Shown: piece by piece, positions 44,401 through 55,209 of the stretch
Layout of the letters: each line of letters starts with the position of its first letter
Position numbering within the stretch: position 1 is the stretch's first letter
NCBI GenBank assembly: GCA_032718565.1
Contig: JAVGVS010000190.1
Location: 287,017 to 351,016 of the forward strand
Length of the DNA: 64,000 nucleotides
Source of the DNA: Distichodus sexfasciatus
Taxonomy: Eukaryota > Chordata > Actinopteri > Characiformes > Distichodontidae
Direction: 5' to 3'
Position numbers and translations under genes: made by a program
The notes under the pieces: generated by a model
What the model saw: only the letters and a program-made list of their open reading frames with translations
The model's database searches: none
Told to the model about the DNA's origin: nothing

Positions 44401-46808
44401 ATATATGATTTCTAATATTTGAACATTTTTTAAAATATGATAATGATATATGAACTAGTACCCATTTTCCACAAAGAGGCATAACAAACTAAGATTTTAT
44501 CTGACAATTATTGAACAGTTAATAAAGCCCCAACATATAAAACAACAATTTATATAGTTTTAACTTGATATAATAAATAGTAATATATTTTTTCTTTTCG
44601 TATATGGGCTTTTAAAATATCCAGTAGCAGTGCACCATCTAGTGGGCAAACTTTACAGAGACAAGACTCATACCATAATTATAACAGATCCATTTTTATT
44701 CCTCTGTTTTTATAAACGTTAATAACACTGCAATTAGCTCATGTCAACCAGTATTATCAACACGTTGACTTATTGGGCAGAATATTTAAGATTTGTAACT
44801 ATTTTCTTTACAGGTCATGATAAAGTCTCTTTGGGACATTAGAGATTTCTACCTGATTTATAATTTGTATAACTTTTATAATTTTATATATGTGTACTGT
44901 GTATATATATACAATTTCATATATTGTATTTTACCTGTATAAGACGTCTTACTGTGTCCTTATTGCTCTATTTTTGTCCTCTGTTCTCAGGACTGTATAA
45001 ACTTCTAGCAGGTTTTGAGGATAAATCTGCTTGGGCTCTGTGCACATTTGCTTTTTGCGCTGGCAAACAAGAGCCAGTTCAGCTTTTCAGAGGGATCACG
45101 GAGGTTAGTGTGTATTCTGCATGCAAATGATGGACAGGATGCTCTTTAATTAGTGTAATAACAGAGCATTTTGATCAGCATCCAGCCTTTACAGCGTTCT
45201 GCAGATTCTTCAAAACCCCAGTCGTGTATAAAAACTCAATATTGCATTTACGTCTTGTTATGTACTTGTTGTGTGACTTTTGATTATATTGTAAAGCATA
45301 TTGGAATCCCAGAATCCTGTAGAAATCTTAATCATATATTTTGCAGTGACATACAAAAGATTAAGGGTGTAAAAATGTGAAACGCTGAACCATCTACAGT
45401 GACCATCCCTAGTATATAATATAAATATATATACTGTATACAGTTGATGGCGTAACGGTTGGGCATTCGCCCTGTGACCAGAAGGTCGCCGGTTCGAATC
45501 CCAGACCGGTAAAGTTACCGCGAGGTACTCGTGAGCAAGGTAACATTCCCAAACACTCCCATGTCAGCACATAATAAATCAGTGTCATTCACCAGATTTC
45601 TTGGTGTTATTCAGGGCCGCATTGTGGAACCCAGAGGCCCCAGGGACTTCGGATGGGACCCCTGTTTCCAGCCTGATGGCTACGATAGAACGTGAGACTC
45701 TTTTGGTTTATTCCAGCGTTTTGCCACTAGATGGCAACTTCAGAGTGATTCTTAAAATGAAAAAGTACTCCAAATGTCCAGAGACTTGTTCCAGAGATTT
45801 GCCGAGCTTTGAGAAAGTCTTTGGTCGCCTTTGACTTTGATTTAAATAATCGTGAGGTGAACTAATTTACAGAAAAGTACACATTCTTCACTCAAGTAGC
45901 AGTATAGATACATGTGTTTAAAAAGACTAGTAAAAGTTGAAGTATTGACTTGACTTCTTTACTCAGGTTAAAGTGAAAAGTACAGGCTGTAAAACATACT
46001 TAAAGTATAAAAGTAAAAAAATAGCCTTGTGAAGGACAAAACCAGCATTTTAGCGTAGAGCTGACTGGACTCCATGTCCAAGCGTTATGTAGAGCGCAAG
46101 CAGAGAAAAATAAAGCCACATGATACATAAAGCTGCACTGATCATTGCCATCATTGTACATGATGATCACCTCTATCCTAAACACATCATACAACACATA
46201 TTATAGAGCTGTAAAGAGCGCTGTAGAAATAAACTCAACTCAACTGAAGTGAACTTGGTGGAGCTGAGCTTCTTTCTGCACCGCAATCACGTTTTAAGGT
46301 TGAGCGTTTAAGTTGTCATTGTTAATCTGTGAAAATATTATAATTGTCATTTCACAAGGTATTGTAGTTAAATTTTTGGGATTTTTGCAGAAAGATGTTG
46401 CAGATTTAATTCTGAATACAACAGTGAAAGAATTCCAACTTATTCAAATGTACAGATGTTCCTTTTTTGACTCACAGTGTATATAACTATTCAACATGGC
46501 ATGTGAGTTTGGGAATTCTCTGTAAGCTTTGAGTTTAATAATAAATACGCTGTGAAAAGGGAGCGTTTTTCCATCAGAGAGGCCTTGTGATGTGCTATTG
46601 ATTTATTGTATTTTTTCTTTAATGGCGTCAGTACCTGGCTTCCACTGGAGCTTATATTTTATTGCTTCATTTGTGCAGCTATGCAGAGCTTCCAAAAGAG
46701 GTGAAGAACTCCATTTCCCACCGGTACCGCGCCCTGGCAGCCATGTCAGAACACTTCTCCCAGCTAAACGGCACTCCCGAGTCCCAGCAAGCAAAACAAG
46801 ACGACTAA
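41411..46808 (+). CDS. itpa: itpa (inosine triphosphate pyrophosphatase), complete
   Basis: ITPase hydrolyses ITP, dITP and XTP to the monophosphate and pyrophosphate in the cytosol, keeping deaminated purines out of nucleotide pools. Eight exons join in frame to 203 residues (human 194). HAM1-family marks are the N-terminal [12 protein letters not shown] (10-21), [24 protein letters not shown] (69-76, acidic metal-binding residues), [32 protein letters not shown] and the base-binding SHRYRAL (174-180). The C-terminus runs about nine residues longer than human with a Gln/Asp-rich end. Introns hold repeats: a hAT element in intron 1, an L2-tailed SINE in intron 2 and a tRNA-SINE in intron 6. 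No canonical AATAAA is close to the stop. Confidence 0.96.
41806..41995. repeat. dispersed repeat in itpa intron 1
   Basis: GTTACGGGCGACCGATATAG ... GAAGCCCCAATATATAAAAC. A second diverged copy lies in itpa intron 5 at 44340-44590. Confidence 0.7.
42198..42837. mobile_element. hAT non-autonomous element in itpa intron 1, 8-bp TSD
   Basis: Ends CAGTGCTGGGAAGGTTAC and (reverse) CAGTGTTGGGGAGTAACG are a TIR common in fish hAT elements. Perfect 8-bp duplication GTTACAGT at 42190-42197 and 42838-42845. The flanks (GGTTGGGAGTAACGTG, GTTACTATTTACTGTAACGC) look like another copy of the same family. Confidence 0.88.
43300..43357 (+). CDS. itpa: itpa exon 2
   Basis: 58 bp, [19 protein letters not shown]. 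Acceptor CCGTACAG, donor GACC|GTGAGT, phase 1. Confidence 0.95.
43572..43683 (+). mobile_element. L2-tailed SINE fragment in itpa intron 2
   Basis: GCAGGGCCTTTAACCTCTAG and CTGGATAAGAGTGTCTGTTA. Confidence 0.65.
43892..43956 (+). CDS. itpa: itpa exon 3
   Basis: 65 bp, completes Leu41 then [20 protein letters not shown] and Q. Acceptor TTGAACAG, donor AGACAG|GTTTGA. Confidence 0.95.
44065..44138 (+). CDS. itpa: itpa exon 4 (catalytic core)
   Basis: 74 bp, [20 protein letters not shown] then PGPY and part of Ile87. Carries the ED pair of the family. Acceptor TTTGAAG, donor TATAT|GTAAGC. Confidence 0.95.
44239..44270 (+). CDS. itpa: itpa exon 5 (32-bp small exon)
   Basis: 32 bp, [10 protein letters not shown] between a phase-2 and a phase-1 border. 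Acceptor TTCGTTTAG, donor GAAG|GTAAGA. It is too short to appear as an ORF; it is placed by frame and by the human sequence PYIKWFLEKLKPEGL. Confidence 0.93.
44340..44590. repeat. dispersed repeat in itpa intron 5
   Basis: GTTACGGGCAACCGATATAT ... AAAGCCCCAACATATAAAAC parallels 41806-41995 in the same order and orientation. Confidence 0.7.
44991..45103 (+). CDS. itpa: itpa exon 6
   Basis: 113 bp, [20 protein letters not shown] ... VQLFRGITE. Acceptor GTTCTCAG, donor ACGGAG|GTTAGT. Confidence 0.95.
45441..45570 (+). mobile_element. CACTTTC-tail SINE head in itpa intron 6
   Basis: A clean tRNA-like head (TGGCGTAACGGTTGGGCAT, B box GGTTCGAATCC) and GAGGTACTCGTGAGCAAGG; the 3' half is absent. 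Confidence 0.8.
45615..45691 (+). CDS. itpa: itpa exon 7
   Basis: 77 bp, [20 protein letters not shown] then [13 protein letters not shown] is a family signature. Acceptor TTATTCAG, donor AGAAC|GTGAGA. Confidence 0.95.
46679..46808 (+). CDS. itpa: itpa exon 8 with stop codon
   Basis: 130 bp, [20 protein letters not shown] and on to QQAKQDD then TAA. SHR contacts the base in the human enzyme. Acceptor TTTGTGCAG. Confidence 0.95.
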
Positions 46809-47645
46809 AACAGCATCAGATAATGAGAATACAGTTTGTCTCCGCATTGTCAGGGCATTTGTCCAGCAGCGGTGAGCAGCCCAGGTCAAACGCTGCTCGT
46901 TAAAATGGTTTCTTAGACTGGAATTTACTCCTTTTTTTCAATGTTTTAGATAAATGATTTTCTGTAAATTACACTTTAGTTTTCTTTTTCTCAAAATATT
47001 GTATTGAGTCACATGGATTATTTACAGGTCATAAATACACTGTTTGGCACAAGAGAAAAATTGTAGAAGTTATTTCCTACAGACTGTGTGGTTATTATGC
47101 TACACCACATCGCCCTCCACTGGATGGAGAATGAACTGCAGTAAACTACATTTTACGATGTCCTACTTTCGTATTATTAGTTATTTTGGTGAAAGTCACT
47201 TAAAAGTAGAGCAGGAGTTGTGTAACATTACAATTCAGACAGTAATATTGTAATCTAAACAACTACTTGGAAATTACAGAAGCTAGTAATCTGTAATTTA
47301 TTCTTCAATCATTTTCGACGTAACTTGCCTGTATATATATGCTATGGAAGAACATTACTTTTCTTCTCCTCATCTTGAGATCACAACTTATTTTCCTGGT
47401 GACTTTGAGAAAACAACTTTAGCCATTTATTATTACGAATCATGACGTCCAACTTTTTTAGTTCCGCTGTTGATGCTTGGGCTTTGGGTATCAGTCGATC
47501 CTGAGTACTGATGTGATACCAGTTTTTAATTAAAACTTTGTGTATTTCTCTGTGAAGAGGAGACTGAGATTATTCTATGATACAAGACTGTCTGTCGGCC
47601 CCAGCAAAACCTTAGCTGTCCTAACTTAAAACAACACATTCTCAA

Positions 47646-47844
47646 GTAAGTGATTATTTGTCGTTGTGTACATACCACGGTGCACCACAATGAAGTGTGA
47701 CCTCTGCATTTGACCCGTCCTTGAAGGAGCCGTGGAGCAGTGCTTGGGGACACGACCTTGCTTATGAGTACCACAGTGGTACCTTTACCGAAATGGCGAC
47801 CTTCCAATCATGAACGCCCTAATCGTTACGCTACCAACTGCCCT
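47646..47844 (-). mobile_element. CACTTTC-tail SINE
   Basis: Reverse orientation. Body GACCTCTGCATTTGACCC and head GGTAGCGTAACGATTAGGGC are recognisable. Confidence 0.8.
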
Positions 47845-48965
47845 GAGAAATTTAGAGATGTTGAAAGTAAACTCAAGTTATGTGTAATGAATGTCACCTC
47901 TTTCAAGTTAACACCAATGATGGTCCTGGGTCAGTTTGACCCCAAGGCATGTTTAATTATCCAAAAGTGTCAGAAACCAAAATATCCCAATAAACATTGT
48001 TTATATCTCATTATTAACTCCATTACTAACCATTTCAGTCAATATTTGGTGTAATGGTGGTGTTTACCTCTCACAGACCATGGTTTAATGAGGATAATTC
48101 ACACATTTTTCAGGATTTTATAGCTTTTTAAATGTACATTGGAAAGATCTACATATAAAACACAATAGTTTTATATGACATTGATTAATTTAAGTTCTAA
48201 TTGACCCAAACAGTATCTATGTAATATAAACACGCAGGCTGGGGGTTGCACATACAGTATGTAAAATGAACCTTTTTTATTTTATATGTTGATTACCCTT
48301 ATTAAGCCAAGCACAAGAAGTTTCATACTGAAAAAAATACTTTAAACTATTTTTTAAAGATTTTTACATTTAAAATGGCTCAATTTCACCCGCAACTTAA
48401 CAGGAGGGATAAACATCTTTGTTTATTTTACTCAAAAATCTTCACCTTAACTTTATGCAAGTTTGGCATTTTTACAGTGATTTAAGCCCAGAGCTGAAGG
48501 ATTTAACTTGGTATTGCAGGCACATCATCATCATCATCTGCTGCTTGTGTTCCTCATCATGGACAGCATTCCCTGAATGTTTTCACTTCTGTTTCTCACG
48601 TTCATACTCTCTCTCTCTCTCTTCCTCTCTCTCTAATGCCTGCCTCTTTCCATCCTCCCTGTGTGACAAAGAGACTTATTGTGGTTACAAAGGAACACAG
48701 ATGCAACTGATTTAGAAAGCAGTAGGTATAGTGCGTTCTCCTCTTGGGGGCAGATTTCAAAAACAGTCTTGTTTTAAGACAGGCCTGATGTTTACTTTTA
48801 CGGGAAACAGGATTTAGAATGGCAGGGAATCAAAACGTCCCCAGAAGCATGAGCTTGACAGGAATTTTTCATTAAAATCCTATTTTTGTATTAATTAAAC
48901 ATATTTCAACTTACAGAGAGCTATATGAAGCTAAAACCGGACTTAAAATACTGAGTTGAAATATG

Positions 48966-49078
48966 TGCCCTGCTTTGTGTTGGCGCCCGACCGGCGTTGG
49001 TCCCCACCTTGCACCCGTAGTTGTCGAGATCTCGGTTGGGGTTAAGCAGTTTGGAGAATGAATGAATTAATGAGTTAT
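48966..49078 (+). mobile_element. 3' fragment of DANA/mermaid-like SINE
   Basis: Resembles the 3' part of the neighbouring element (GCCCGACCGGCGTTGGTCCC, AGCAGTTTGGAGAATGAATG). Directly upstream of the fuller copy. Confidence 0.55.
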
Positions 49079-49084
49079 AGAATT

Positions 49085-49470
49085 TACTTGAAACTTTGGT
49101 GCAATGGTTAGCACTGTCACCTCACAGCAAAAAGGTCCAGGGTTTGGTCACCAGGTCAACTGTAAAGCCTTTCCGTGTGGAGTTTGTATGCTCTCCTTGT
49201 GTTAGCGTAGGTTCTTTCCTGGTGCTCTGGTTACCTCCCACAGTCCAAAAGCATGCAGTTTAGGGTGATTGGTGACTCTAAATTGGCCCCATAAGGTTTG
49301 AATATGAGTGTGTTTGTGTGAGTGCATGTGTGCCCTGCAGCATGTTAGCACCTGCTCAAGGTTGATTCCCCACCTCATGTCCGTAGTCCCAGGATGGACT
49401 CTGGTCTCTGCAACGCTGGTAGAGATTAAGTGGTTCAGATAATGAAGATGATGATGATGATGATGATGAC
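49085..49470 (+). mobile_element. DANA/mermaid-like SINE with (GAT)n tail
   Basis: Head GGTGCAATGGTTAGCACTG, middle TTCCGTGTGGAGTTTGTATG and CCTCCCACAGTCCAAAAGCA, ending in a GATGATGAT tail. Fairly diverged. Confidence 0.75.
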
Positions 49471-50929
49471 TATAAGACGGCTATTCAGCTTAAACTATGT
49501 TGAAACAATTGGACTTTTTGAAGTGTATGACAGAGCTGGGTTTGAACTTACAACCTCTTGGACTGGAGGTTAAAATCTACTACAGGCTGCCATCATTACC
49601 CAAGCCACTGAACTGTCCAGATATTATCTCTGAGGCTTTAAAGTTCTCATCCGTTTTACTTCAAATTGGATCAGCTCCTCATTTCAAATTGCCACAATGC
49701 TGCCAAAACCTTAGAGAAAATTTAAATTCCGTAAAAAGGAAAGCTGATGCCTACTATGCTTTACTACGCCTTTTATTACTTACTGAGAAATGGCAGGTCC
49801 ACCAGAATAAAGTGACCCTTGTCTTCACAAACTGCACTTCCAGTCAGAGTCATGACCCGTTACTCCAGAGAACACAGGTGGCTCAAGGACGCTTCCAATT
49901 CTGACGTTTTTGTGTGACCAAGGGATTTAACTTTGCTGAGTGTTGTGCGACTCATGTTAAAGTAATTTGTCTTCTTAACTACCATTGCAGTCATCAGAGA
50001 CGCTGCTAGAACAGTGCTACATGACTTTATAGGCGTGTGAAACTAAATCTTTTAAAGCTGTTATGAAAAGATGGATCATAATAACGTCTGTGTGAAAAAA
50101 TAGCTACAGTGCATGCTTCGTCCTAAAGTGAATTAAGGTTGAACTGTTGAAACTTCTGGTGGCTCAATGACCTTAGAGGTTGCACCCAAAAATTCTCAAG
50201 AAGGATAAGAACTGATTGAAGCTGATCTAAAAAAAAACAACAAACAAACAAAAAACGGCTTTTCTGACCTGTTAGTGACCCTCGGGTGAAGTGGCTGAGT
50301 CAAAAATTAGTCAATTTGTGAAATGAATGGTTTGGATTTAGGCCCATTTTAAAAACGGCACAGATTGAGAGACTTGTTCTAGTTCTAAGGAGGAGAGGAA
50401 TCTGAAAAAAGGCCACCACAAGTTTGCATTTTTAACATTCATTAAACCACACATTAGACAAAGCACAGTGGCAAATGCTCAGAGAAAGCATTCCTGACAT
50501 TTGACTGCTCCCGTCGACTGTCTTTTTTAACCACATCAAAACCTGCTTTCTGTCTCCATCCTGTTTCCAGCTGGGCTTATATGAGTAGAAGCTCATAAAA
50601 TTCGCGCCTCCCTTTCCTGAGAGAATGCTAGCTTGATGTCCCTCAATTAAGCGCAGCATTCCTCGTCTACTAGTCCTGCGGAAATGCGTCTGCTCACAGC
50701 TACGTAAACATGTTGTTTTTGGATATCTGCCTGGATTTAAAAGAGTTGTTGATGGGAAAACATCCTGTCAGTATGCCTCTATAATGTTTCCAGAGAGCAC
50801 GGAAACAACAAGCAGCTGAAAATAGAGTTTGATTTGATGTTATGATTTCATAAAGTGGAAACTTGCCACTCGACAATAAAGTCGTGTAATGGCAGTCACT
50901 TTCCACTCTTCATTGTTTTTACATTACAC

Positions 50930-51005
50930 TTGGCAGACGCTTTTATCCAAAGCAACTTATGATTGGGTAAATACATTCAAGCTTGGGACTGTGAAAGAAC
51001 TAACA
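50930..51005 (-). mobile_element. L2-tailed SINE fragment
   Basis: CTTGGCAGACGCTTTTATCC is the reverse of the family tail. Confidence 0.65.
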
Positions 51006-51280
51006 ATGGGTACTAAGTGCTAAGTTCTAAGTGTAGGAGGGTGTTGTAGTACTCGAAACCAGTTTTTGAAGGTCTCGGTCTTGGAATTGGCCGTATTTGT
51101 TCTCGGTCTTGTCATGGACTTGGACAAAAAGGACCCAAACTCTGAGAATATATCTATTAATACGGTGTTTACTGTCGTATTGGATAACTTCAAGTGCAAC
51201 CAATGATGTTACCATCTCCATCTCACAAATTGTCTCCAGAATTTGCCAAGTAATAATCAAGTTTTTATTCCTCATATTAA

Positions 51281-51453
51281 GGTGCCACTGAGGTACTCAT
51301 GAGCAAGGTACCATCCCCAAGCACTGCTGCCCAGGCGCAGCCCATGTCAGCTGCCCACTGCTTCTTTACATATGGGTCAAATGCAGAGGTCATGTTTCGC
51401 TGTGTTGTGTTCACAGTGACAAATAATTACTCACTTTCACTTTTCTCACTTTC
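51281..51453 (+). mobile_element. CACTTTC-tail SINE, head missing
   Basis: Starts at GCCACTGAGGTACTCATGAG and continues to the CTCACTTTCAC tail. Confidence 0.8.
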
Positions 51454-52049
51454 AAAAGCACATTCTCTCGAAGAATCTCTTCAGTTCACTTTTTACTGCT
51501 ATCACCTGTTGGAGAAACTAAACCAGGCATAAAAGAACCTGCTAGCAATCTGTGAACTACCCTCACAAAACCTTACACACCATCACAACACACACTGCCC
51601 CGGACTGTAAATAAGCGAATTTAAGAGTCCCTTTAAAAAGCTTGAAACTCATCAAAGGCTAGTGCTGTAAGTGATTTCACAGGTGAAACAGAGATCCATA
51701 ATCACCCAGGACTGGTTGTGTGCAAACGGGCCCTAAACTCCACTTCTTACCCAGCATGCAAGCCAATATGCAGCTGAACCCAGTTTTTTTTTTTTTTTTA
51801 AAGGCCTTAATCTCTTAACACCCACAGGTTGAGCGGTTTGTGGGAACACCTGGCCTTCTTGTGCGCTGATCTGGGCAACATTTTAAGGTTTTGTGGCTTT
51901 GATGTAGAAAGTCTCATATTTGCTTTGGCAAGAAGAGTGGGTTTGGTAGACCACAGTATTTGGTTCAGCTGTGGAATGCTATAATTTTATTTTTATTAAC
52001 TTTTAGAGACAGTGTGGTAGGATTAATATGGACTTTGCCATTTCACTAC

Positions 52050-53310
52050 ACTGTTAAAAAATTGTGAATTTACAGCATAATGCTGGCAGCAGAGCAAATT
52101 TTTACATATATTTGCAATGCAATAGTGTAATTACAAAATTCAGTATCACTGTAAAAGTATTTGATATTTACAGTAATACAGGAATATTTTTTACTGTATC
52201 GTGCTGTGCTGCCTACTGCAAATATATGTGTTTAATCAAAAACACAGCTATAACAACTTTGCATACTTAAATGAAGAAAATGAAAAAACCCTTCTTATTA
52301 AAACTTTTATTTATGAGTGCAGTTTAGAATGAGGTTTACGTTTCACATCCTTTGAGCTATGTTTAGCTATCCATATCTTTAAGCCTATCTGGAATGCTTT
52401 AGGCGTACAGGAATTTCTTAGGTGTAAGAAATTACGTGAAAATACAAGTTTGCTGTAGATTTACATTCGGAAAAGTGTACTGTATTTCACTATGCACTAC
52501 AGTTAAAGACTGTAGAGAATCAGCTGCGAGTTTACAGCATATTGGTTCCTGTGTAGAAATCATGTGAAGATTTGTCCACATTCTTGTTATCCAGCCCGTA
52601 TCTGTAATCTATTAGCCGTTTACCTTGAAAGGTTTCCTGTCTGGAAAGGCATTGTGGGAAGTAGTGCATCCTCCTTTTAAGCAGGTGGTCAGCATCTGTT
52701 TGGCCCGTTTTCCCTCTCGTGCCAAGCTGAGTGTATCTAAGGCTGCCGCTGGCTATGTTTCCTGTCCAGTTTATAATGAAAATTCAAAAAAAGTCCAAAT
52801 ACAACATAAAAGTGTTGCAGACAGGCAAACAGATACACTATAAAAAATACCACTATAACTGTACAGTATTATACTGGCACCAGAGTTACCAGCTATTTCT
52901 TGTATTTTTAAAGATATTTACAGTTCAATACAAAATACAGTATGTCGCTGTAATATTATATGATACAATGTTCTAATTGCAGGGGCAAGGTTTCCCTGGA
53001 GAAACCTTGCAGTTAATGGTCTTACTAGAGGTCCAATGTGTTTTTTAGGTTCTCCCCTAAAGTCCAAACCCCAATTTTATGGTCACTAAGCCTTATGAAA
53101 AATAAGTATTAAGTATATACCAAAGTAAAGTTGGCACATTCTAACTAAGAAAATTAACTGTAAATTCAAAATATAACACTAGCAGCTAAGTTGGCAGCAA
53201 TTTTCTGTACTTTTACAGCATGTATAATTTTTATATTTGAAAATGAACATTACAATTACAAAATACAGTATGTCAATGAGAAAGTATTTGATATTTACAG
53301 TGTTGCTGGT
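52050..53310. repeat. three TTTACAGTA-type repeats in a row
   Basis: Copies at about 52050-52235, 52840-52985 and 53145-53310 share TTTACAGCATAATGCTGGCA-like starts and ACAAAATACAGTATGTC-like middles, spaced by unrelated AT-rich DNA. Confidence 0.65.
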
Positions 53311-53478
53311 TTTCCTCTTGACGGTTTGAAATATCTATTAAACAAATGGAAATTCACATAAGATAAATCAGTGTTCTTTTAATCAGACCTGAGTTATTTA
53401 TTTTGGCTAACTCATCAAAAATAAACGTATGTAACTTTATTATTTATAAGGCTGAGCGTTACTATACTACTTGTCTAC

Positions 53479-53550
53479 TCCTCGTTAGTATAGTGGACAG
53501 TATCTCCGCCTGTCACGCGGAAGACCGGGGTTCGATTCCCCGACGGGGAG
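53479..53550 (+). tRNA. tRNA-Asp (GTC)
   Basis: 72 nt starting TCCTCGTTAG and ending GACGGGGAG; anticodon loop CTGTCAC with GTC. A box TTAGTATAGTGG and B box GGTTCGATTCC are present. Acceptor stem TCCTCGT pairs with ACGGGGA apart from wobble pairs, and the anticodon stem TCCGC/GCGGA pairs fully. A TTTTCTTTT Pol III stop follows at 53560-53568. Confidence 0.97.
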
Positions 53551-53559
53551 GAACAAACC

Positions 53560-53568
53560 TTTTCTTTT
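53560..53568 (+). terminator. Pol III terminator of tRNA-Asp
   Basis: Two T4 runs (TTTTCTTTT) begin ten bases after the mature 3' end. Confidence 0.8.
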
Positions 53569-54059
53569 CGACAGAATTGCCACACATTTACAACGCTTTC
53601 CTCTTTTCCCAGACAGATCTCAAGACGGGATTACGATAATTCACCTTTTTAACTTACCACCTTTTTACGCTTTCATTCACATATACCGTTTGTTAGCCGG
53701 GTATCTCGCCACACAGCTACAATGGAGTGTTCACATTTCACGCTTAAACATTTTCGATTTACCGTCATTTTAACACATTTTCAGGTCAACGGTGTTCAAT
53801 ATTCAATGTATTTAAAAACATTTACATGAAACAGTTTTCTTTTGACCAGTTATGTTTAGGTTTAGCCAGTTTTCATCTGTAAACACAACGACGATAGACA
53901 CAACGACATTTCCATAGTCTTCATAACTTCATAACTGAACTAACACGGATGTGATGAACGCTGTTAGGTGGTAAGTTAAAAAGGTGAATTATCGTAATCC
54001 CGTCTTGAGATCTGTCTGGGAAAAGAGGAAAGCGTTGTAAATGTGTGGCAATTCTGTCG

Positions 54060-54068
54060 AAAAGAAAA
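54060..54068 (-). terminator. Pol III terminator of second tRNA-Asp
   Basis: Read on the minus strand this is TTTTCTTTT, the same signal and spacing as the first copy. Confidence 0.8.
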
Positions 54069-54077
54069 GGCTTGTTC

Positions 54078-54149
54078 CTCCCCGTCGGGGAATCGAACCC
54101 CGGTCTTCCGCGTGACAGGCGGAGATACTGTCCACTATACTAACGAGGA
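54078..54149 (-). tRNA. tRNA-Asp (GTC), second copy
   Basis: Identical over all 72 nt to the copy at 53479-53550 but on the opposite strand, with the same A and B boxes and a Pol III stop at 54060-54068. About 110 bp of 3' flank is shared as well, so the pair arose by inverted duplication. Confidence 0.97.
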
Positions 54150-54242
54150 GCCGATACTAACAATACTAACCCTCAGCATTATAAATACCACACTTACGTA
54201 AATACACTGGTGAAATACTAAATAAACCATGTTTATTTACTT

Positions 54243-54431
54243 TTTATTGATTTACGGTATTTAGCAGATGCTCTTATCCTGAGCAATTTACAAATATCAG
54301 GGACAGTTCCCCTGAGAGCAACTTAGAGTTAAGGGCCTTGTTCAAGGACCCAGTGTTGGCAGTCCCAGAGGTCAGATTTGAGCCCACAACCTCTTGATCT
54401 AGAGGCAAGTGTCCTACCACTAGGGCATCAA
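54243..54431 (-). mobile_element. L2-tailed tRNA-SINE, full copy
   Basis: The minus strand runs from a head with A box TAGTGGTAGGACA and B box GGGCTCAAATC to the tail GGATAAGAGCATCTGCTAAA. Lies beside the tRNA-Asp inverted repeat. Confidence 0.8.
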
Positions 54432-54966
54432 CACATCGATCTAAGATACATAAAATACAAGATCAAATATATTTATCATACATATATACATACGTTAGAG
54501 CCATTTTGTGTGAATATTTAGATTTAACGTTTTGTATTGTTTACAGTAGAAAGTATAGAAATGTTTCTGGAATCTTCCATAACTTTCCATGTACAGTGCT
54601 ACGTATTAGAACTCTATCAATACGTATGCATGTTAAATGTACTACTATGTAACAATGGAAGTAATACGCGCCTTACGTGTCGTAATCTGAAGTTACGTAT
54701 GATGTAAGAACGTAAAAGCTTTAGTTTCACATTTAATGTGAAGGAGCTAAGAGCTCCAGAGCGCTACAGTTTTTTGACCGTCACGTAACACCACGTAAAG
54801 TATCTTTGTAGTCTTAGGGATTCATTTCTTGTCTGTAAAACTTTGAATTATAGTAAAGAAAAGACGACGAAAGACAACTCAAGACTCAAGACTCTTTTTT
54901 GGTACGTGTCACGTACAAAGACAACTTAAGAGCTCTTAGCAAATGAGACAGCAAGGATTTGCTCTC

Positions 54967-54971
<5 letters not shown>

Positions 54972-54997
<26 letters not shown>
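54972..54997. repeat. (AT)n microsatellite
   Basis: Thirteen AT units, able to form a cruciform. Confidence 0.95.
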
Positions 54998-55005
<8 letters not shown>

Positions 55006-55028
55006 GATATACTGTACGTCTTATATAA

Positions 55029-55087
55029 CTGGCGACCCTCCAATCACAGGACCAACTCCCTAACCTGTTATGCTACCAATCGCTTCA
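55029..55087 (-). mobile_element. CACTTTC-tail SINE, head fragment
   Basis: The reverse strand reads GATTGGTAGCATAACAGGTT and GGGTCGCCAG, the tRNA-like head only. It follows a (TA)n run. Confidence 0.5.
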
Positions 55088-55167
55088 CAAGGCCTTTCTG
55101 CTGTATGTTGCTATTAAAAGTGTTTCTACATATGCTTTACATTTACAGATTTTTTTTTGACATCACA

Positions 55168-55209
55168 CCTTGTTAGTATAGTGTATACATTCTCCACCTG
55201 TCACACGCA
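55168..55209 (+). pseudogene. tRNA-Asp fragment
   Basis: CTTGTTAGTATAGTG followed by CTCCACCTGTCAC matches the 5' half of tRNA-Asp through the anticodon, with indels, and then breaks into AT repeat. The T arm and 3' end are missing, so it is not a working tRNA. Confidence 0.75.

Larger units (their letters stand above)
46809..53424. other. intergenic region right of itpa
   Basis: Two CACTTTC-tail SINEs, DANA-like SINE copies, L2-tailed fragments and TTTACAGTA repeats. The longest open frame (49497-49904, plus) overlaps repeat sequence and has no domain I recognise. Confidence 0.6.
53425..54200. repeat. large inverted repeat containing both tRNA-Asp genes
   Basis: The left arm (about 53425-53662) and right arm (about 53966-54200) are reverse complements: weakly similar in the 5' flank, identical over the tRNA, and nearly identical over about 112 bp of 3' flank up to ACTTACCACCT. 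Homology stops there. The spacer of about 300 bp (53663-53965) shows no gene. Confidence 0.9.

Noticed and set aside
49497..49904. 135-codon open frame on plus strand
   Set aside because: Its first part overlaps SINE-like sequence, there is no domain, no splice context and no recognised similarity.
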